DNA of 64,000 nucleotides from Floccifex porci (GTDB lineage Bacteria; Bacillota_I; Bacilli_A; Erysipelotrichales; Erysipelotrichaceae): NCBI RefSeq assembly GCF_009696175.1, contig NZ_VUMM01000003.1, positions 1 to 64,000 of the forward strand, read 5' to 3'. Shown piece by piece: positions 1 to 8,777 of this stretch (position 1 is its first letter; each line of letters starts with the position of its first letter). The notes under the pieces were generated by a model. It saw only the letters and a program-made list of their open reading frames with translations, ran no database searches and was not told where the DNA came from. The position numbers and the translations under genes were made by a program.

Positions 1-90
1 CCCATATTGTTTAGATAAGGATTTTATAGTAACTCCAGATTTTCTTTTATGATATATTTCTATTCTTTGTTCTCTAGTAAGTTTTGCCAT
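1..90 (-). CDS. IS3-family transposase OrfA, N-terminal 30 residues (partial)
   Basis: The reading frame starts with ATG at 90-88 and runs open to the window edge. It encodes MAKLTREQRIEIYHKRKSG and then the start of a helix-turn-helix. The opening 'MAKLTxEQRIEIY' followed by basic residues and 'LSKQYG' is the usual N-terminus of IS150-group OrfA (HTH_29/HTH_28 type), which binds the IS ends and, through a programmed frameshift, forms the full transposase with OrfB. An AAAGGGGT Shine-Dalgarno sequence lies about 8 bases upstream. Only the beginning of the gene is inside the window. Confidence 0.75.
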   Translation of the reverse strand, partial: MAKLTREQRIEIYHKRKSGVTIKSLSKQYG

Positions 91-141
91 ATAAAAATGA
101 ACCCCTTTCAATTGGTAGTCCAACTTTTGGGGTTCACTTCA
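1..141 (-). mobile_element. Left end of an IS3-family (IS150-type) insertion sequence, cut by the window edge
   Basis: Read on the minus strand, this stretch begins with a terminal-repeat-like sequence (TGAACCCCAAAAGTTGGACT, starting near position 136; the exact outer end may be 141). It is followed by a ribosome-binding site and a transposase OrfA start. The CCCCAAAAGTTGGAC core is typical of IS150-group ends. The rest of the element lies beyond position 1, so its integrity and target duplication cannot be judged. Confidence 0.75.
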
Positions 142-208
142 TTGTGTCACAAATATTTTATTATTTCTTTTAATTACTGCAGCTACTACTTTTATTGTTT
201 TCATAAAC

Positions 209-3139
209 TCATCCATTCACTATGTATTCATAAATATCTTTTCTTACAGGTACATCTAAATTCCATTCGATTTCAACTGCACTGCTATTTGTATTATTCA
301 TAACAAATTCTTTTATATTCCCAGTCGCATTCATTTGTCCTAAATAATAAAATTCTTTTGAAGTTTTATCATCTTTATTTTTTCTGACAAATAAATGTAC
401 CTGAATTCCTCTTTCTTTCGCATATATAAAATTCTGTATATCTTCTGAATTTTTATTTCGATTTGATTTAGAAATCGCAATTAATGTATTTGGATCTATA
501 AAATGATCTTCATATTTCGTTGTTGCACTGATTCCTTCTTCTTTTTCATAATTTATAAATACAGGAAATGTTTTTGTCTTTTTATCAAATTTATATCCAC
601 CTATATTTTTTGGAACTTCATTGTGTTCCCAGTTTAATAATCGACATACATCTTCATAAGTATATTTCTGATACAATACAAAATCTGTATCTTTATACCG
701 ATTTATATAATTTTTCTGATAACGATACAATCCAAAAGCTATACATTCCTGAATCATATTATAAAATTCTTTATGATTTAATAAATGTTTAAATTCTTTT
801 GATATACAATATTCTTCATTATTTTTTTCTATAAATATACAATCCATATATGTTTTTTTACCCGATCCAGATGGAAACTGATTGGTAAATAGATTTATGA
901 TTGTATCTATCTGATTCGAATTCATTTTAATTTTATATTCATTCCATACTTTATCTTTTACTGTATGAATTAAATTCTGATCCTGATTTAATAAACATTT
1001 TAAAAAGATTAATTCCTGCACTCTTTTTCCAGAAACCAGTTTTTTTGAGATAAATTCAATCATCTTTTCTTCCTGTTTATTTAAATGAATTGTATAGTCT
1101 TTTTCATATTTTTTTAGAAATTTATAATAAGAACCTAAACTATTGTTGTCAAAGATACGTAATACATCGATTTCTCCATATAAATCAAAATCCATTAATT
1201 CAGGAATACGTCCCAGTTTATCTTTTAAGTTCTGATAACAGGATCGAATTAATTTAATATCACTGAAATTGGCTTGATCCACTGCATCAAAGAATCGTTT
1301 TCGACTGATTTCATCAAAGTGAATCGTACTGGCTCCTGGTATTGTACTGTTTCCTTCTAATACATAATGACGTATATTGTCTTTGTTGTAAGAACGATCT
1401 CCAGATAAAGCAATGGGAATCATAAAGTTATTATTGTAATTTCCAATAAAATCTAATATCACAACGTATTCTTTTCCTTTTGATTTACGTAATCCTCTTC
1501 CTAACTGCTGAATAAAAACAATAGGAGATTGTGTAGGTCTTAACATAATGACCTGATTGACTTCAACAATGTCCACTCCTTCATTTAATATTTCCACTGA
1601 AAATATATAATCCAAAGGTTTTAACCCATTGGATTCATAATCCATAGCCAGTCTTTCAAAAGCTTCTTTTCTTTGTGCTTCACTGTGACCTCCATTTAAA
1701 GAAAGAGTTGAATATCCACATTCATTAAATTTTTTACTTAATTCATCTGCTTCTTTAATATTTCGACAGAAAATCAGTCCTTTAACTCGATTTCCACTGT
1801 AACCATAATAATTGGCCTGTTCTATAATGTGTTTTACTCTTTCCTCACTGACAAGCTGATTAAAATCAATACTTTGATCATCTGAAATCATTTTTAAGTC
1901 CGAAATACCATAATAATGAAATGGACACAATAAATCTTCTTCCATTGCCTGCTGCAAACGTATTTCATAAGCAATCTGATAATCAAAGATTTCATAAATA
2001 TTTTTTTCTTCTCCATATTCTCTTTTATCTGGAGTTGCCGTCATTCCAAGCCATAATTCAGGTTTAAAATAATTCATGATTTTCTGATACGATTGTGCAG
2101 CACTATGGTGAGCTTCATCTAAAATAATACAGTTAAAATCATTGGGTTTATAATGGTATAAATGTTCATCTCGACTCAATGTATCTCTTGTCGCAAATAC
2201 ATAATCTGAATCATAATCACGATATCCATTTCCCACTAAACCCATTGTTTTCGTTTTTCCAAATACTTTTTCATAAGACTGTCTGGCCTGTAATGCCAGC
2301 TGATTTCGATGCACTAAAAATAAAACTCTTTTATAGTTCATCTCTCGCATCGCAAAAGCAGAAGCATAAGTCTTTCCTGTACCTGTAGCTGAAATCAATA
2401 GTGCTTTATTCTGATTATCTGAAACAATCTTTTCTAGATTTGAAATAAAAGAAACCTGCATAGAATTTGGTTTTAAGTTATACTGTTCCAGACTGGGTGA
2501 ATCCGACTGTTTGGCAATCTTTCTTTGTGTCTGAATAATATTATACTGGATTCTATATTCTTCTATAAATTCTGAATAAGGAAGTGAATAATCACTGTTA
2601 AACAAATAATCAAATTCTGAATTTATATATTGTGCAAAATCCCCTTTTTCTCCGGAAATTAATTTTGTATTCCATTCTTTATTTCTTGTCAAAGCATTAG
2701 CCGTAAAATTTGAACTTCCAATAATAATTTTATAGACTTCCTCTTCTTTAAAAATATAGCCTTTTGTATGAAATCCATCCTGTGAATATTTTGTACGATA
2801 CATCTTTAATTCTATATTTTTAAAAGAAGCAAGTTTATCTAAAGCTTTTGGTTCACTAAACATTAAATAATCTGTTGTTAATATTCTTCCATGTATATTT
2901 TTTTCTTCCAGTTCTTTTAAAGTCTGTAATAAACCAGCAATTCCTGACATTGTTATAAAGGCGACACTAATACTAAAAGAATCACAACGATTTAATTCTT
3001 CTTCAATTGTTGTTAATACTTTAATTCCTTTTTTATAATCATTTGTCAGAAACTGAGGCTTAAATTCATAATTTGATTCTACATTTGAATTCACAAAAGC
3101 AGAGATCAAACCTCTTTCTAATTCTTTTTCCATATTCAT
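209..3139 (-). CDS. PLD-nuclease/DEAH-box helicase fusion with DUF3427 C-terminus
   Basis: A protein of about 976 residues. The first roughly 200 residues form a phospholipase-D-like nuclease domain with an HTK motif followed by GSSNFTANAL. Next come the two RecA lobes of an SF2 helicase: Walker A ATGTGKT, DEAH in LDEAHHSAA, motif III GMTATP and motif VI QQLGRGLRKSKG. The last roughly 350 residues match the DUF3427 type of tail. The family is thought to act on DNA, and members occur in defence or DNA-repair contexts, but the function is not established. I placed the start at MNMEK (3139) because residues further upstream look non-coding and an extended -10 (TGGTATAAT, -10 at 3154-3149) lies only 9 bases before this ATG, so the leader is very short and has no Shine-Dalgarno. 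The gene stands alone between an IS end and a decayed gene. Confidence 0.85.
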   Translation of the reverse strand: MNMEKELERGLISAFVNSNVESNYEFKPQFLTNDYKKGIKVLTTIEEELNRCDSFSISVAFITMSGIAGLLQTLKELEEKNIHGRILTTDYLMFSEPKALDKLASFKNIELKMYRTKYSQDGFHTKGYIFKEEEVYKIIIGSSNFTANALTRNKEWNTKLISGEKGDFAQYINSEFDYLFNSDYSLPYSEFIEEYRIQYNIIQTQRKIAKQSDSPSLEQYNLKPNSMQVSFISNLEKIVSDNQNKALLISATGTGKTYASAFAMREMNYKRVLFLVHRNQLALQARQSYEKVFGKTKTMGLVGNGYRDYDSDYVFATRDTLSRDEHLYHYKPNDFNCIILDEAHHSAAQSYQKIMNYFKPELWLGMTATPDKREYGEEKNIYEIFDYQIAYEIRLQQAMEEDLLCPFHYYGISDLKMISDDQSIDFNQLVSEERVKHIIEQANYYGYSGNRVKGLIFCRNIKEADELSKKFNECGYSTLSLNGGHSEAQRKEAFERLAMDYESNGLKPLDYIFSVEILNEGVDIVEVNQVIMLRPTQSPIVFIQQLGRGLRKSKGKEYVVILDFIGNYNNNFMIPIALSGDRSYNKDNIRHYVLEGNSTIPGASTIHFDEISRKRFFDAVDQANFSDIKLIRSCYQNLKDKLGRIPELMDFDLYGEIDVLRIFDNNSLGSYYKFLKKYEKDYTIHLNKQEEKMIEFISKKLVSGKRVQELIFLKCLLNQDQNLIHTVKDKVWNEYKIKMNSNQIDTIINLFTNQFPSGSGKKTYMDCIFIEKNNEEYCISKEFKHLLNHKEFYNMIQECIAFGLYRYQKNYINRYKDTDFVLYQKYTYEDVCRLLNWEHNEVPKNIGGYKFDKKTKTFPVFINYEKEEGISATTKYEDHFIDPNTLIAISKSNRNKNSEDIQNFIYAKERGIQVHLFVRKNKDDKTSKEFYYLGQMNATGNIKEFVMNNTNSSAVEIEWNLDVPVRKDIYEYIVNG

Positions 3140-3173
3140 AGTAATTTCATTATACCAGCACTTTTCAAAAAGT

Positions 3174-3203
3174 AAAAAACACAAGGTTTATATTAACCTT
3201 GTG
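3174..3203 (-). terminator. Rho-independent terminator after the decayed gene
   Basis: On the minus strand a stem CACAAGGTT/AACCTTGTG with a short loop is followed by a T run. It lies directly after the stop of the pseudogene at 3204. Its T tract borders the helicase promoter. Confidence 0.8.
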
Positions 3204-3407
3204 CTATGAATTGGATTTAATAATATCTTCTACATATTCTATATCGAACCCTTTTTTATACATGGATCGAATATTTTTACGTAAAGCATTAGTCTCTCCA
3301 ATGGCTTCAACTTCCAGTTTGGCATTTCGTACTTTCTGGTTTCAATCCAGTTCATTTCTTTCTTCTTCTATTTTTCGTATCCATTCTTTTTCCTATTCAT
3401 AATCCAT
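3204..3407 (-). pseudogene. Remnant of a small coiled-coil protein gene, two in-frame stops
   Basis: A strong AGGAGG lies just before ATG at 3407, and a coding-like frame runs to TAG at 3204. The frame is broken by TAG at codon 5 and TGA at codon 22. The readable pieces are EKEWIRKIEEERNELD, NQKVRNAKLEVEAIGE and NIRSMYKKGFDIEYVEDI, which are highly charged and helical. The tail resembles the C-termini of Rpn/PD-(D/E)XK-type putative transposases, but that is a weak resemblance. The retained ribosome-binding site and terminator suggest recent decay. Confidence 0.55.
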
Positions 3408-3610
3408 TTTTATTCCTCCTATTTTTTATATACGAAACAAAAATAAAAAGTGACAAAAAAATGTATTTATATTCAAAAAATTGGATTTAATCATTTCTTC
3501 ATTCTATTTTTCTTTATAGAATGATGCTCATAATCTTATATTTTTATGATTGTATGTCCTTTCACTTCTATATCCCTGGATATATCACATTTAATATTCC
3601 ATATTCTTCT

Positions 3611-3637
3611 AAAAAAACGTCGAAAAATTTCGACGTT
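3611..3637 (-). terminator. Terminator of gldA
   Basis: A stem AACGTCGAAA/TTTCGACGTT is followed on the minus strand by seven T residues, shortly after the gldA stop at 3646. Confidence 0.85.
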
Positions 3638-3645
3638 TAATTTTA

Positions 3646-4746
3646 TTAAAATAATCCAATCTTTTTACGACCATATGCATCTGCAGCTAACATTGCGTTA
3701 TATACCATTTCTGGATTTACTTCAAATGGCATATTGTGTAATGTATCATTTTCTGCACAGGCTGCAATGGCAACTGGCATTAAGTGTTCTCTACTTGTGT
3801 CTTCAATTCCCAGCTGTTCTAATGTAACTGGTAATCCCACGGATACCATCCAGCTTAATACATAGTTCAGTTCTTCTTCTTTAATATTTTCCAGTACCAG
3901 TTGTGTCAAAGTTCCAAAGTTTACTTTTTCTCCATGATTCATAGAATGACATTCTTCCAGTACTGTCAATCCATTATGAATCGCATGCGCTCCGGCTAAT
4001 CCTCCAGATTCAAAGCCAATTCCGGATAATAAAGTATTGGCTTCAATAATCTTTTCAACAGATTTTGTACAGGCACCAACATCCAGAGCCACTCTAGCTT
4101 TTGGTCCTTCTTCAATCAATGTATCAAAACATAATTTTGCGATTCCTAAAGCAGCGACTCCTACTTTCCCTCCAGCACAAGTCAAGGCACCAGATTTATA
4201 ACACGCTCTGGCTTCAAAATAGGTTGCCATAGCATCTCCCATACCTGCAACGGTTAAACGAACTGGACTTTTCGCAATAATATCTGTATCCATCAATACT
4301 AGATTTGGATTAGATGGCAAGAATAAATATTCTTCAAATACACCTTCATCGCTATAAATAACGGATAATGCCGAACATGGTGCATCTGTAGAAGCAATGG
4401 TAGGAGCTACGATTACTGGAATCTGACAATAATAAGCTACGGCTTTGGCTGTATCAAAGATTTTTCCTCCTCCCACTCCAATCATCACATCACATTGATT
4501 TTCTTTAACGATTTCTTTTAATCGATTGATTTCATTCTTTGAACATTCTCCATTAAAGTAATCAAATACGACCTGCACTTCATTCTTTTCAAAACTTTTT
4601 TCAATCTGATTTCCCTGGCGTTTATATCCTCCTTTTGAAATCAGACATAACGCTTTCTTTCCTAACTGTTTTGTATACGAACCAATATTATCCATTTCAT
4701 TTGGTCCCTGTACATACTTACTTGGTGAAATAAAAACTGTAGACAT
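3646..4746 (-). CDS. gldA: Glycerol dehydrogenase, iron-containing/group III ADH family
   Basis: 366 residues, the normal length for NAD+-dependent glycerol dehydrogenase, which oxidises glycerol to dihydroxyacetone in the cytoplasm. The NAD-binding GVGGGKxxDTAK motif is at about residues 90-101. The three metal ligands of the family are present as D171 (in AGMGDAMAT), H254 (in GLAGAHAIHNGL) and H271 (in HSMNHGEK). The ATG at 4746 follows a strong AAGGAGGAATT ribosome-binding site. The gene has its own terminator downstream and another upstream gene's terminator before it, so it is probably monocistronic. No dihydroxyacetone kinase is adjacent. Related hydroxybutanediol or 1-propanol dehydrogenases are less likely given the match to GldA motifs. 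Confidence 0.92.
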   Translation of the reverse strand: MSTVFISPSKYVQGPNEMDNIGSYTKQLGKKALCLISKGGYKRQGNQIEKSFEKNEVQVVFDYFNGECSKNEINRLKEIVKENQCDVMIGVGGGKIFDTAKAVAYYCQIPVIVAPTIASTDAPCSALSVIYSDEGVFEEYLFLPSNPNLVLMDTDIIAKSPVRLTVAGMGDAMATYFEARACYKSGALTCAGGKVGVAALGIAKLCFDTLIEEGPKARVALDVGACTKSVEKIIEANTLLSGIGFESGGLAGAHAIHNGLTVLEECHSMNHGEKVNFGTLTQLVLENIKEEELNYVLSWMVSVGLPVTLEQLGIEDTSREHLMPVAIAACAENDTLHNMPFEVNPEMVYNAMLAADAYGRKKIGLF

Positions 4747-4790
4747 AACAATTCCTCCTTTCTCTTATTATAAAATATTTCTTATTAAAA

Positions 4791-4816
4791 GAAAAAGGGA
4801 ATCTTATTTCCCTTTC
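4791..4816 (-). terminator. Terminator at the end of the PTS/SIS operon
   Basis: Minus-strand stem AAGGGAAA/TTCCCTT with a T run. It overlaps the stop codon of the gene ending at 4804 and marks the end of the operon that begins near 10.9 kb. Confidence 0.75.
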
Positions 4817-5409
4817 ATATCTTCTTTAAACTGATTTAAATATTTTTCTTGATTTAAATTATCTTTTTTATTTTCATAAATCTTAGCCAGTAAAGCATCA
4901 TTAGATGCTCTTTTTGCTCCTGTTAAAGATTCATTTTCTTTTAATAAAATATCTAAATACATATCGCTTTTATCAATATAAATACTGTACATGCGATTAG
5001 CCATTTCATGAAGACTTTCGCTTTTTGTATCGTTTAAAATTTTATCTTTATAATAAGATGATTTTTCTTTATTTTCTTTTTCTACATAATAACCAAAAGC
5101 TTTTGAATACAATTCATTTTTCTGTGCCTGATTCATTTTAATTTTTTCAAAAGATTCTAATACTATATCAATATTTTTATTTCTTAAAATTGCTGCATTT
5201 AATTTCATATAATGACGATTAAAAGGAGCAATTCTTCTTTGTGCATCTTCTGAATCAATCAACTGATCAAACTTCTTATAATCCTTTTTCAATAAAGCTC
5301 CAACCAATTCATCTTCGATTTTATTTTTTTCATTTTTCTGTTTTCTTCTTAAAAAGACATCTAAAATCAATAAAACAATAAACGATATAATAACAATGCT
5401 TTTCATCAT
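4804..5409 (-). CDS. Hypothetical single-pass membrane protein with helical cytoplasmic part
   Basis: 201 residues. An N-terminal hydrophobic segment (about residues 4-19) is followed by RRK, suggesting a signal anchor with the rest in the cytoplasm. The remainder is charged and helical, with repeated ~35-residue helical pairs that look like degenerate tetratricopeptide-like repeats; I see no catalytic motif. Its start overlaps the stop of the SIS gene by an ATGA-type overlap, so it is the last gene of the PTS operon and probably translationally coupled. I do not recognise the family. Confidence 0.65.
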   Translation of the reverse strand: MMKSIVIISFIVLLILDVFLRRKQKNEKNKIEDELVGALLKKDYKKFDQLIDSEDAQRRIAPFNRHYMKLNAAILRNKNIDIVLESFEKIKMNQAQKNELYSKAFGYYVEKENKEKSSYYKDKILNDTKSESLHEMANRMYSIYIDKSDMYLDILLKENESLTGAKRASNDALLAKIYENKKDNLNQEKYLNQFKEDMKGK

Positions 5410-6452
5410 AATACTCTAGTTTCCATCCAATCTGTATAATCATTATTGGCATCTCGATTTGGATCGGTTCCATTATTTTCTGGAACAAATGCAGAGATTG
5501 CCTGAATCACAGATGTAATCAGTAAAATGGAATGTGTATGTTTATACTCTTTTACATTAATAATCTGATCATCTGTATGATTCTTTGTATCAATCATACA
5601 AATATTGTATTTCTTTGTTTTACAATAATCAAATGTTTTATTCATAAGATTTTCATTTGTACCATCATTGATCAGTAAAACAAAAGATTCTTCATTCAAG
5701 GAACGATGCATACCATGTGAAAATTCAATAATATCACTAAACATTGTAGGAATGCATTGTGTTTCCATCAGTTTTAACTGTCCTTCCATTGCTGTGGCAA
5801 AATTCATTCCGTTTCCAATCACATAGATGTTGTTCATATTTTTTCCATAATTGTTTTTTAAACACCATTGAATGGTATTTTCAATACAGTCTGGAATGTC
5901 CTGAATCTGATTTTTGATTTCATCCATTAATTCATTTAAAGTATCAATGGAAATCTGTTTCTTTTCAAAAGCCATCTGTATGCTCATTGCCAGCAATACC
6001 ACTAAAGTAGCACTGTATCCTTTTGTTTTGGCATTGCTTTCTTCTTCATTGACCTGCAGATAATATGTACAATCACTGATTTTCTCAATTGGAGAATCTT
6101 TTTCATTGGTAATGGATAATATTTTAAATCCTTCTGGACGAATGGATTCAATGGCTTCTAATACACCTCTTGAAGTTCCTGTTTGAGAAATTCCCATTAC
6201 ACAAGTTGTTTCTTTCTTTTCATATTGAATGGAAATACAATTGTTGATAAAAGCGGATGGTGTATAAACATATACACGAATTTTTGCCCATTTCGATAAG
6301 AAAGGAGCAATGGCACTGGCTGCATTGTATGAACTTCCATGCGCCACGATATATAAAGCTTCCATATCTAAAATTTCTAATTTTGTATTAAATGTTTTTA
6401 AAAGAAGGTCTTTTTCTTCTTTCATATATTTCCACATTACACTTTCAAACAT
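5406..6452 (-). CDS. SIS-domain sugar-phosphate isomerase/deglycase (GlmS-C/FrlB-like)
   Basis: 348 residues with two SIS domains. The first carries HGSSYNAAS and GISQTGTSRG, the second GNGMNFATAMEGQLKLMET and EFSHGMHR. The N-terminal glutaminase domain of GlmS is absent, which is the layout of FrlB/GfrE/GfrF-type deglycases that cleave 6-phosphofructosamines and of AgaS-like isomerases. The C-terminal GTDPNRDANND replaces the usual GlmS-type tail. An AAGGAGAAAA ribosome-binding site precedes the ATG. It lies in the same operon as a mannose-family PTS and a second SIS enzyme (7724-8773), which together suggest use of a phosphorylated amino sugar or Amadori compound. The exact substrate cannot be read from the sequence. 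Confidence 0.82.
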   Translation of the reverse strand: MFESVMWKYMKEEKDLLLKTFNTKLEILDMEALYIVAHGSSYNAASAIAPFLSKWAKIRVYVYTPSAFINNCISIQYEKKETTCVMGISQTGTSRGVLEAIESIRPEGFKILSITNEKDSPIEKISDCTYYLQVNEEESNAKTKGYSATLVVLLAMSIQMAFEKKQISIDTLNELMDEIKNQIQDIPDCIENTIQWCLKNNYGKNMNNIYVIGNGMNFATAMEGQLKLMETQCIPTMFSDIIEFSHGMHRSLNEESFVLLINDGTNENLMNKTFDYCKTKKYNICMIDTKNHTDDQIINVKEYKHTHSILLITSVIQAISAFVPENNGTDPNRDANNDYTDWMETRVL

Positions 6453-7281
6453 ATTTTTCTCCTTTTTGTTTATACATATTATATAGTAAACTCAAAATAA
6501 TGAGTATTGCACCGATCAAAGAGTGCATAGTAAACCATTCTTTTAAAAAGATCAAAGCCAGTATAGGGGCAAAAATAACTTCACTCATACACACTACATT
6601 TGCACTAAAGGCAGGAATTCTTTCGATGCATTTGGCAAATGTAATACCGGATATTCCCACCGTTATGATTCCAGCTGCCAGTAAAAAGATTCCATCTTTT
6701 AAGGTAAAAGAAGCAACTGGATTTTTGATGGAATAAATCAGTAAAGCAAGAATAGAAATCAAATATTGTATTTTTACAGAGCTGATGGCATCGGCTTTTT
6801 CTTTGGTATTCAAATAAAACTGTAAGCCAAAAAAAGCACCGGAAAGAATCGCCAATCCATTTCCTAAAATGGAATCAAACGAAAAGCCATCTATAAAGAA
6901 GATGATCATTCCCGTTAAAGCCAGTAAAATCACAAAGATCTGATACATTTCTGGTTTCTTTCTCTGATCAATGCTTTGATAGATCAGTACAAAAATCATT
7001 GAACTGTATTGCAGAACGATTGCATTTCCAACGGTTGTATACTGATTGGCCAGTACGAAAGTTAAGTGCATCATAAACTGTATGAAACCGACGATCATTG
7101 TAAAAGCAGTAAAACGAATTTTTTCTTTTGTGTACAAAAGATTAAAGATCAGAGCAATCAATGCCTGAATACCGACAATCACAAAGGAAGACTGTCCTAC
7201 TTCTTTTACAAACAATCCAGATGTTGACCAGCACAAGGCAGTAATCAAAGCAAATAAATAGCCTTTACCAGTCTGTGTCAT
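6445..7281 (-). CDS. EamA-family (DMT superfamily) permease
   Basis: About 278 residues with roughly ten hydrophobic segments in two repeated halves, typical of EamA drug/metabolite transporters. The opening GYLFALITALCWSTSGLFVKEV is characteristic (the second half repeats the pattern near residue 145). Three ATG codons occur in tandem; I prefer the third, because AGGA lies five bases before it. The start overlaps the end of the IIA gene, and the end overlaps the SIS gene that follows, so the three are co-transcribed. The substrate is unknown. Within a PTS/SIS operon it may export a released amine or amino acid, which is only an inference. Confidence 0.8.
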   Translation of the reverse strand: MTQTGKGYLFALITALCWSTSGLFVKEVGQSSFVIVGIQALIALIFNLLYTKEKIRFTAFTMIVGFIQFMMHLTFVLANQYTTVGNAIVLQYSSMIFVLIYQSIDQRKKPEMYQIFVILLALTGMIIFFIDGFSFDSILGNGLAILSGAFFGLQFYLNTKEKADAISSVKIQYLISILALLIYSIKNPVASFTLKDGIFLLAAGIITVGISGITFAKCIERIPAFSANVVCMSEVIFAPILALIFLKEWFTMHSLIGAILIILSLLYNMYKQKGEKYV

Positions 7282-7684
7282 CATCATCCTGCACTACTTC
7301 AAACTTTCCAATTCCATTTTTTCCGGTTTCAATGGCTTTGTTTACGATTTCTTCCTGACTGGCTTTCTGCATACGCATCATAACCATTTCCATCAGCATT
7401 CCTAAATTGGTTCCATAAACTACCTGAATTTTATCATTGTTCATCGCTTCCATAATTGCGGTATTAAAAGGGGTTCCACTTAGTAAATCACAGAAAACAA
7501 CAATGGAATCACAATGAGATAAAGTTGAAATGGCCTGTTTTAAATTGTTTTCGATTTCCGTTTTTGTATCTGTTTCAGGAAAATCTACCGTCATTAAATC
7601 TTCCTGTTTTCCCATAATCAGTTCCAATGCACTTAAAATACCAGAAGCAAAATGTCCATGTCCTGTAATAATATATCCAATCAT
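7265..7684 (-). CDS. PTS mannose-family EIIA component
   Basis: 139 residues from the ATG at 7684, which has an AAAGGAAG ribosome-binding site; a longer frame upstream lacks one. The N-terminus IGYIITGHGHFASG carries the phosphorylatable His of the EIIA-Man fold (His9), close to the family position of His10. SIVVFCDLLSGTPFNTA is the second conserved block. It receives phosphate from HPr and passes it to the separate IIB protein encoded at 8778-9257. A perfect 12-bp hairpin separates it from the SIS gene upstream in the operon. Confidence 0.9.
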   Translation of the reverse strand: MIGYIITGHGHFASGILSALELIMGKQEDLMTVDFPETDTKTEIENNLKQAISTLSHCDSIVVFCDLLSGTPFNTAIMEAMNNDKIQVVYGTNLGMLMEMVMMRMQKASQEEIVNKAIETGKNGIGKFEVVQDDDDTDW

Positions 7685-7700
7685 AGTCTTCCTTTCTAAA

Positions 7701-7729
7701 GAATAAGAGTTCAAAAAGAACTCTTATTC
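7701..7729 (-). other. Perfect 12-bp intra-operon hairpin
   Basis: Minus strand: GAATAAGAGTTC, a TTTTT loop and GAACTCTTATTC. It lies between the SIS gene stop (7724) and the IIA ribosome-binding site, inside an otherwise contiguous operon. The 3' side is followed by TTTAG rather than a long T run, so it may be a processing or stability element or a weak attenuator rather than a full terminator. Confidence 0.7.
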
Positions 7730-8773
7730 ATAATGCGCCAATGCGATTTCAAATGGATTGATAGCTGTATCAATACCAATATCTTTAGCTCCTTTTGCTG
7801 CTACAAACTGAAAAGGTACTGTATACATTAATGGAGCTAAATATTTATTTGTTTTTACACTGAATACTAAATCTTTATCGTCTTTTTCATCCAATTCTTT
7901 GCATGTGATGACATGAACACGATCAGTATACTGTTTAAAAGCTTTTCGATACTCTATCATCTGATTCCATTCTGGCTCATCGGAACCAATCATAAATAAA
8001 GTATGTTTTGGATTTAATGCCATTGTAGGTCCATGAGAATATTCCACCATTTCATATCCCACAATTGGTAAACGAAGCATTTCTCCAATTTTTAACTGTG
8101 CTTCAATGGCTGTGGCAAAATCAATTCCATATCCCATCGCATACAAACAGTTACTGTTGACAATGGTTACTTTATTTCTTTCATACCAGGCTTCACTTTC
8201 CACAATTACCTGATCAAACTGATTGACCAGTTTTTCTACCTGATCATATCCATCCACCTTAGCTAAGGCAATGGCCCATAAATAAACAGTTAATACCGAT
8301 ACTGTATATCCTTTTGTTTCAGGTGGTAAAAGTTCATCTCCAACCAGTAAATGCACTTTTGTATCTACATAATCACAGATTTTGCTTTCTAAATTTCCTG
8401 TTAAAGCTAAAGTTGGATACCCATTGGCTTTGGCATATTCCATGATTTCACAAGTTGAAACCGATGTTCCTGACTGAGAAATTCCCACAAATAAGATTTC
8501 TTCTTTCTTTAAGGAATTAGACCAGTCTGGCTGTTCATAATATTTAAAAACATTTGGATAATAAGCCTGTGCATCAATATGACAAATGTGTTTAAAATAA
8601 TAAGTTGCCAGTAAAGAAACATTATAAGAAGTTCCTGAACCAAAAAATAAAATTTTCTTTTTTCCTTTACAGGCTTCTAAAAAAGGCTGAATAAACACTT
8701 CTCTATTTTTAAATACATAGCGTAAACGCTCAGGCTGTTCTCTCATATACCCAATTACAGACACTTCACTCAT
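7724..8773 (-). CDS. SIS-domain sugar-phosphate deglycase/isomerase (second copy)
   Basis: 349 residues from ATG at 8773, chosen because AGGAAGGGAT sits just upstream; a longer frame lacks this. Two SIS domains are visible: LFFGSGTSYNVSLL and VGISQSGTSVSTCE, then GYGIDFATAIEAQLKIGEML and EYSHGPTMAL. It lacks the GlmS glutaminase domain. It is distinct from the SIS enzyme at 5406-6452 but in the same operon. Salmonella gfr loci for glucoselysine and fructoselysine likewise combine a mannose-type PTS with two such deglycases, so a similar role is plausible. The start lies 4 bases past the IIB stop. Confidence 0.82.
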   Translation of the reverse strand: MSEVSVIGYMREQPERLRYVFKNREVFIQPFLEACKGKKKILFFGSGTSYNVSLLATYYFKHICHIDAQAYYPNVFKYYEQPDWSNSLKKEEILFVGISQSGTSVSTCEIMEYAKANGYPTLALTGNLESKICDYVDTKVHLLVGDELLPPETKGYTVSVLTVYLWAIALAKVDGYDQVEKLVNQFDQVIVESEAWYERNKVTIVNSNCLYAMGYGIDFATAIEAQLKIGEMLRLPIVGYEMVEYSHGPTMALNPKHTLFMIGSDEPEWNQMIEYRKAFKQYTDRVHVITCKELDEKDDKDLVFSVKTNKYLAPLMYTVPFQFVAAKGAKDIGIDTAINPFEIALAHYE

Positions 8774-8777
8774 ACAA

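Noticed and set aside
49-303. Plus-strand open frame near the window start
   Set aside because: It crosses the IS end and the 3' end of the helicase gene, and its translation is antisense-like (rich in Tyr, Phe and Cys) with no ribosome-binding site.
5406-6452. Glucosamine-fructose-6-phosphate aminotransferase GlmS
   Set aside because: There is no N-terminal glutaminase domain with its catalytic Cys, and the length is that of the SIS half alone.
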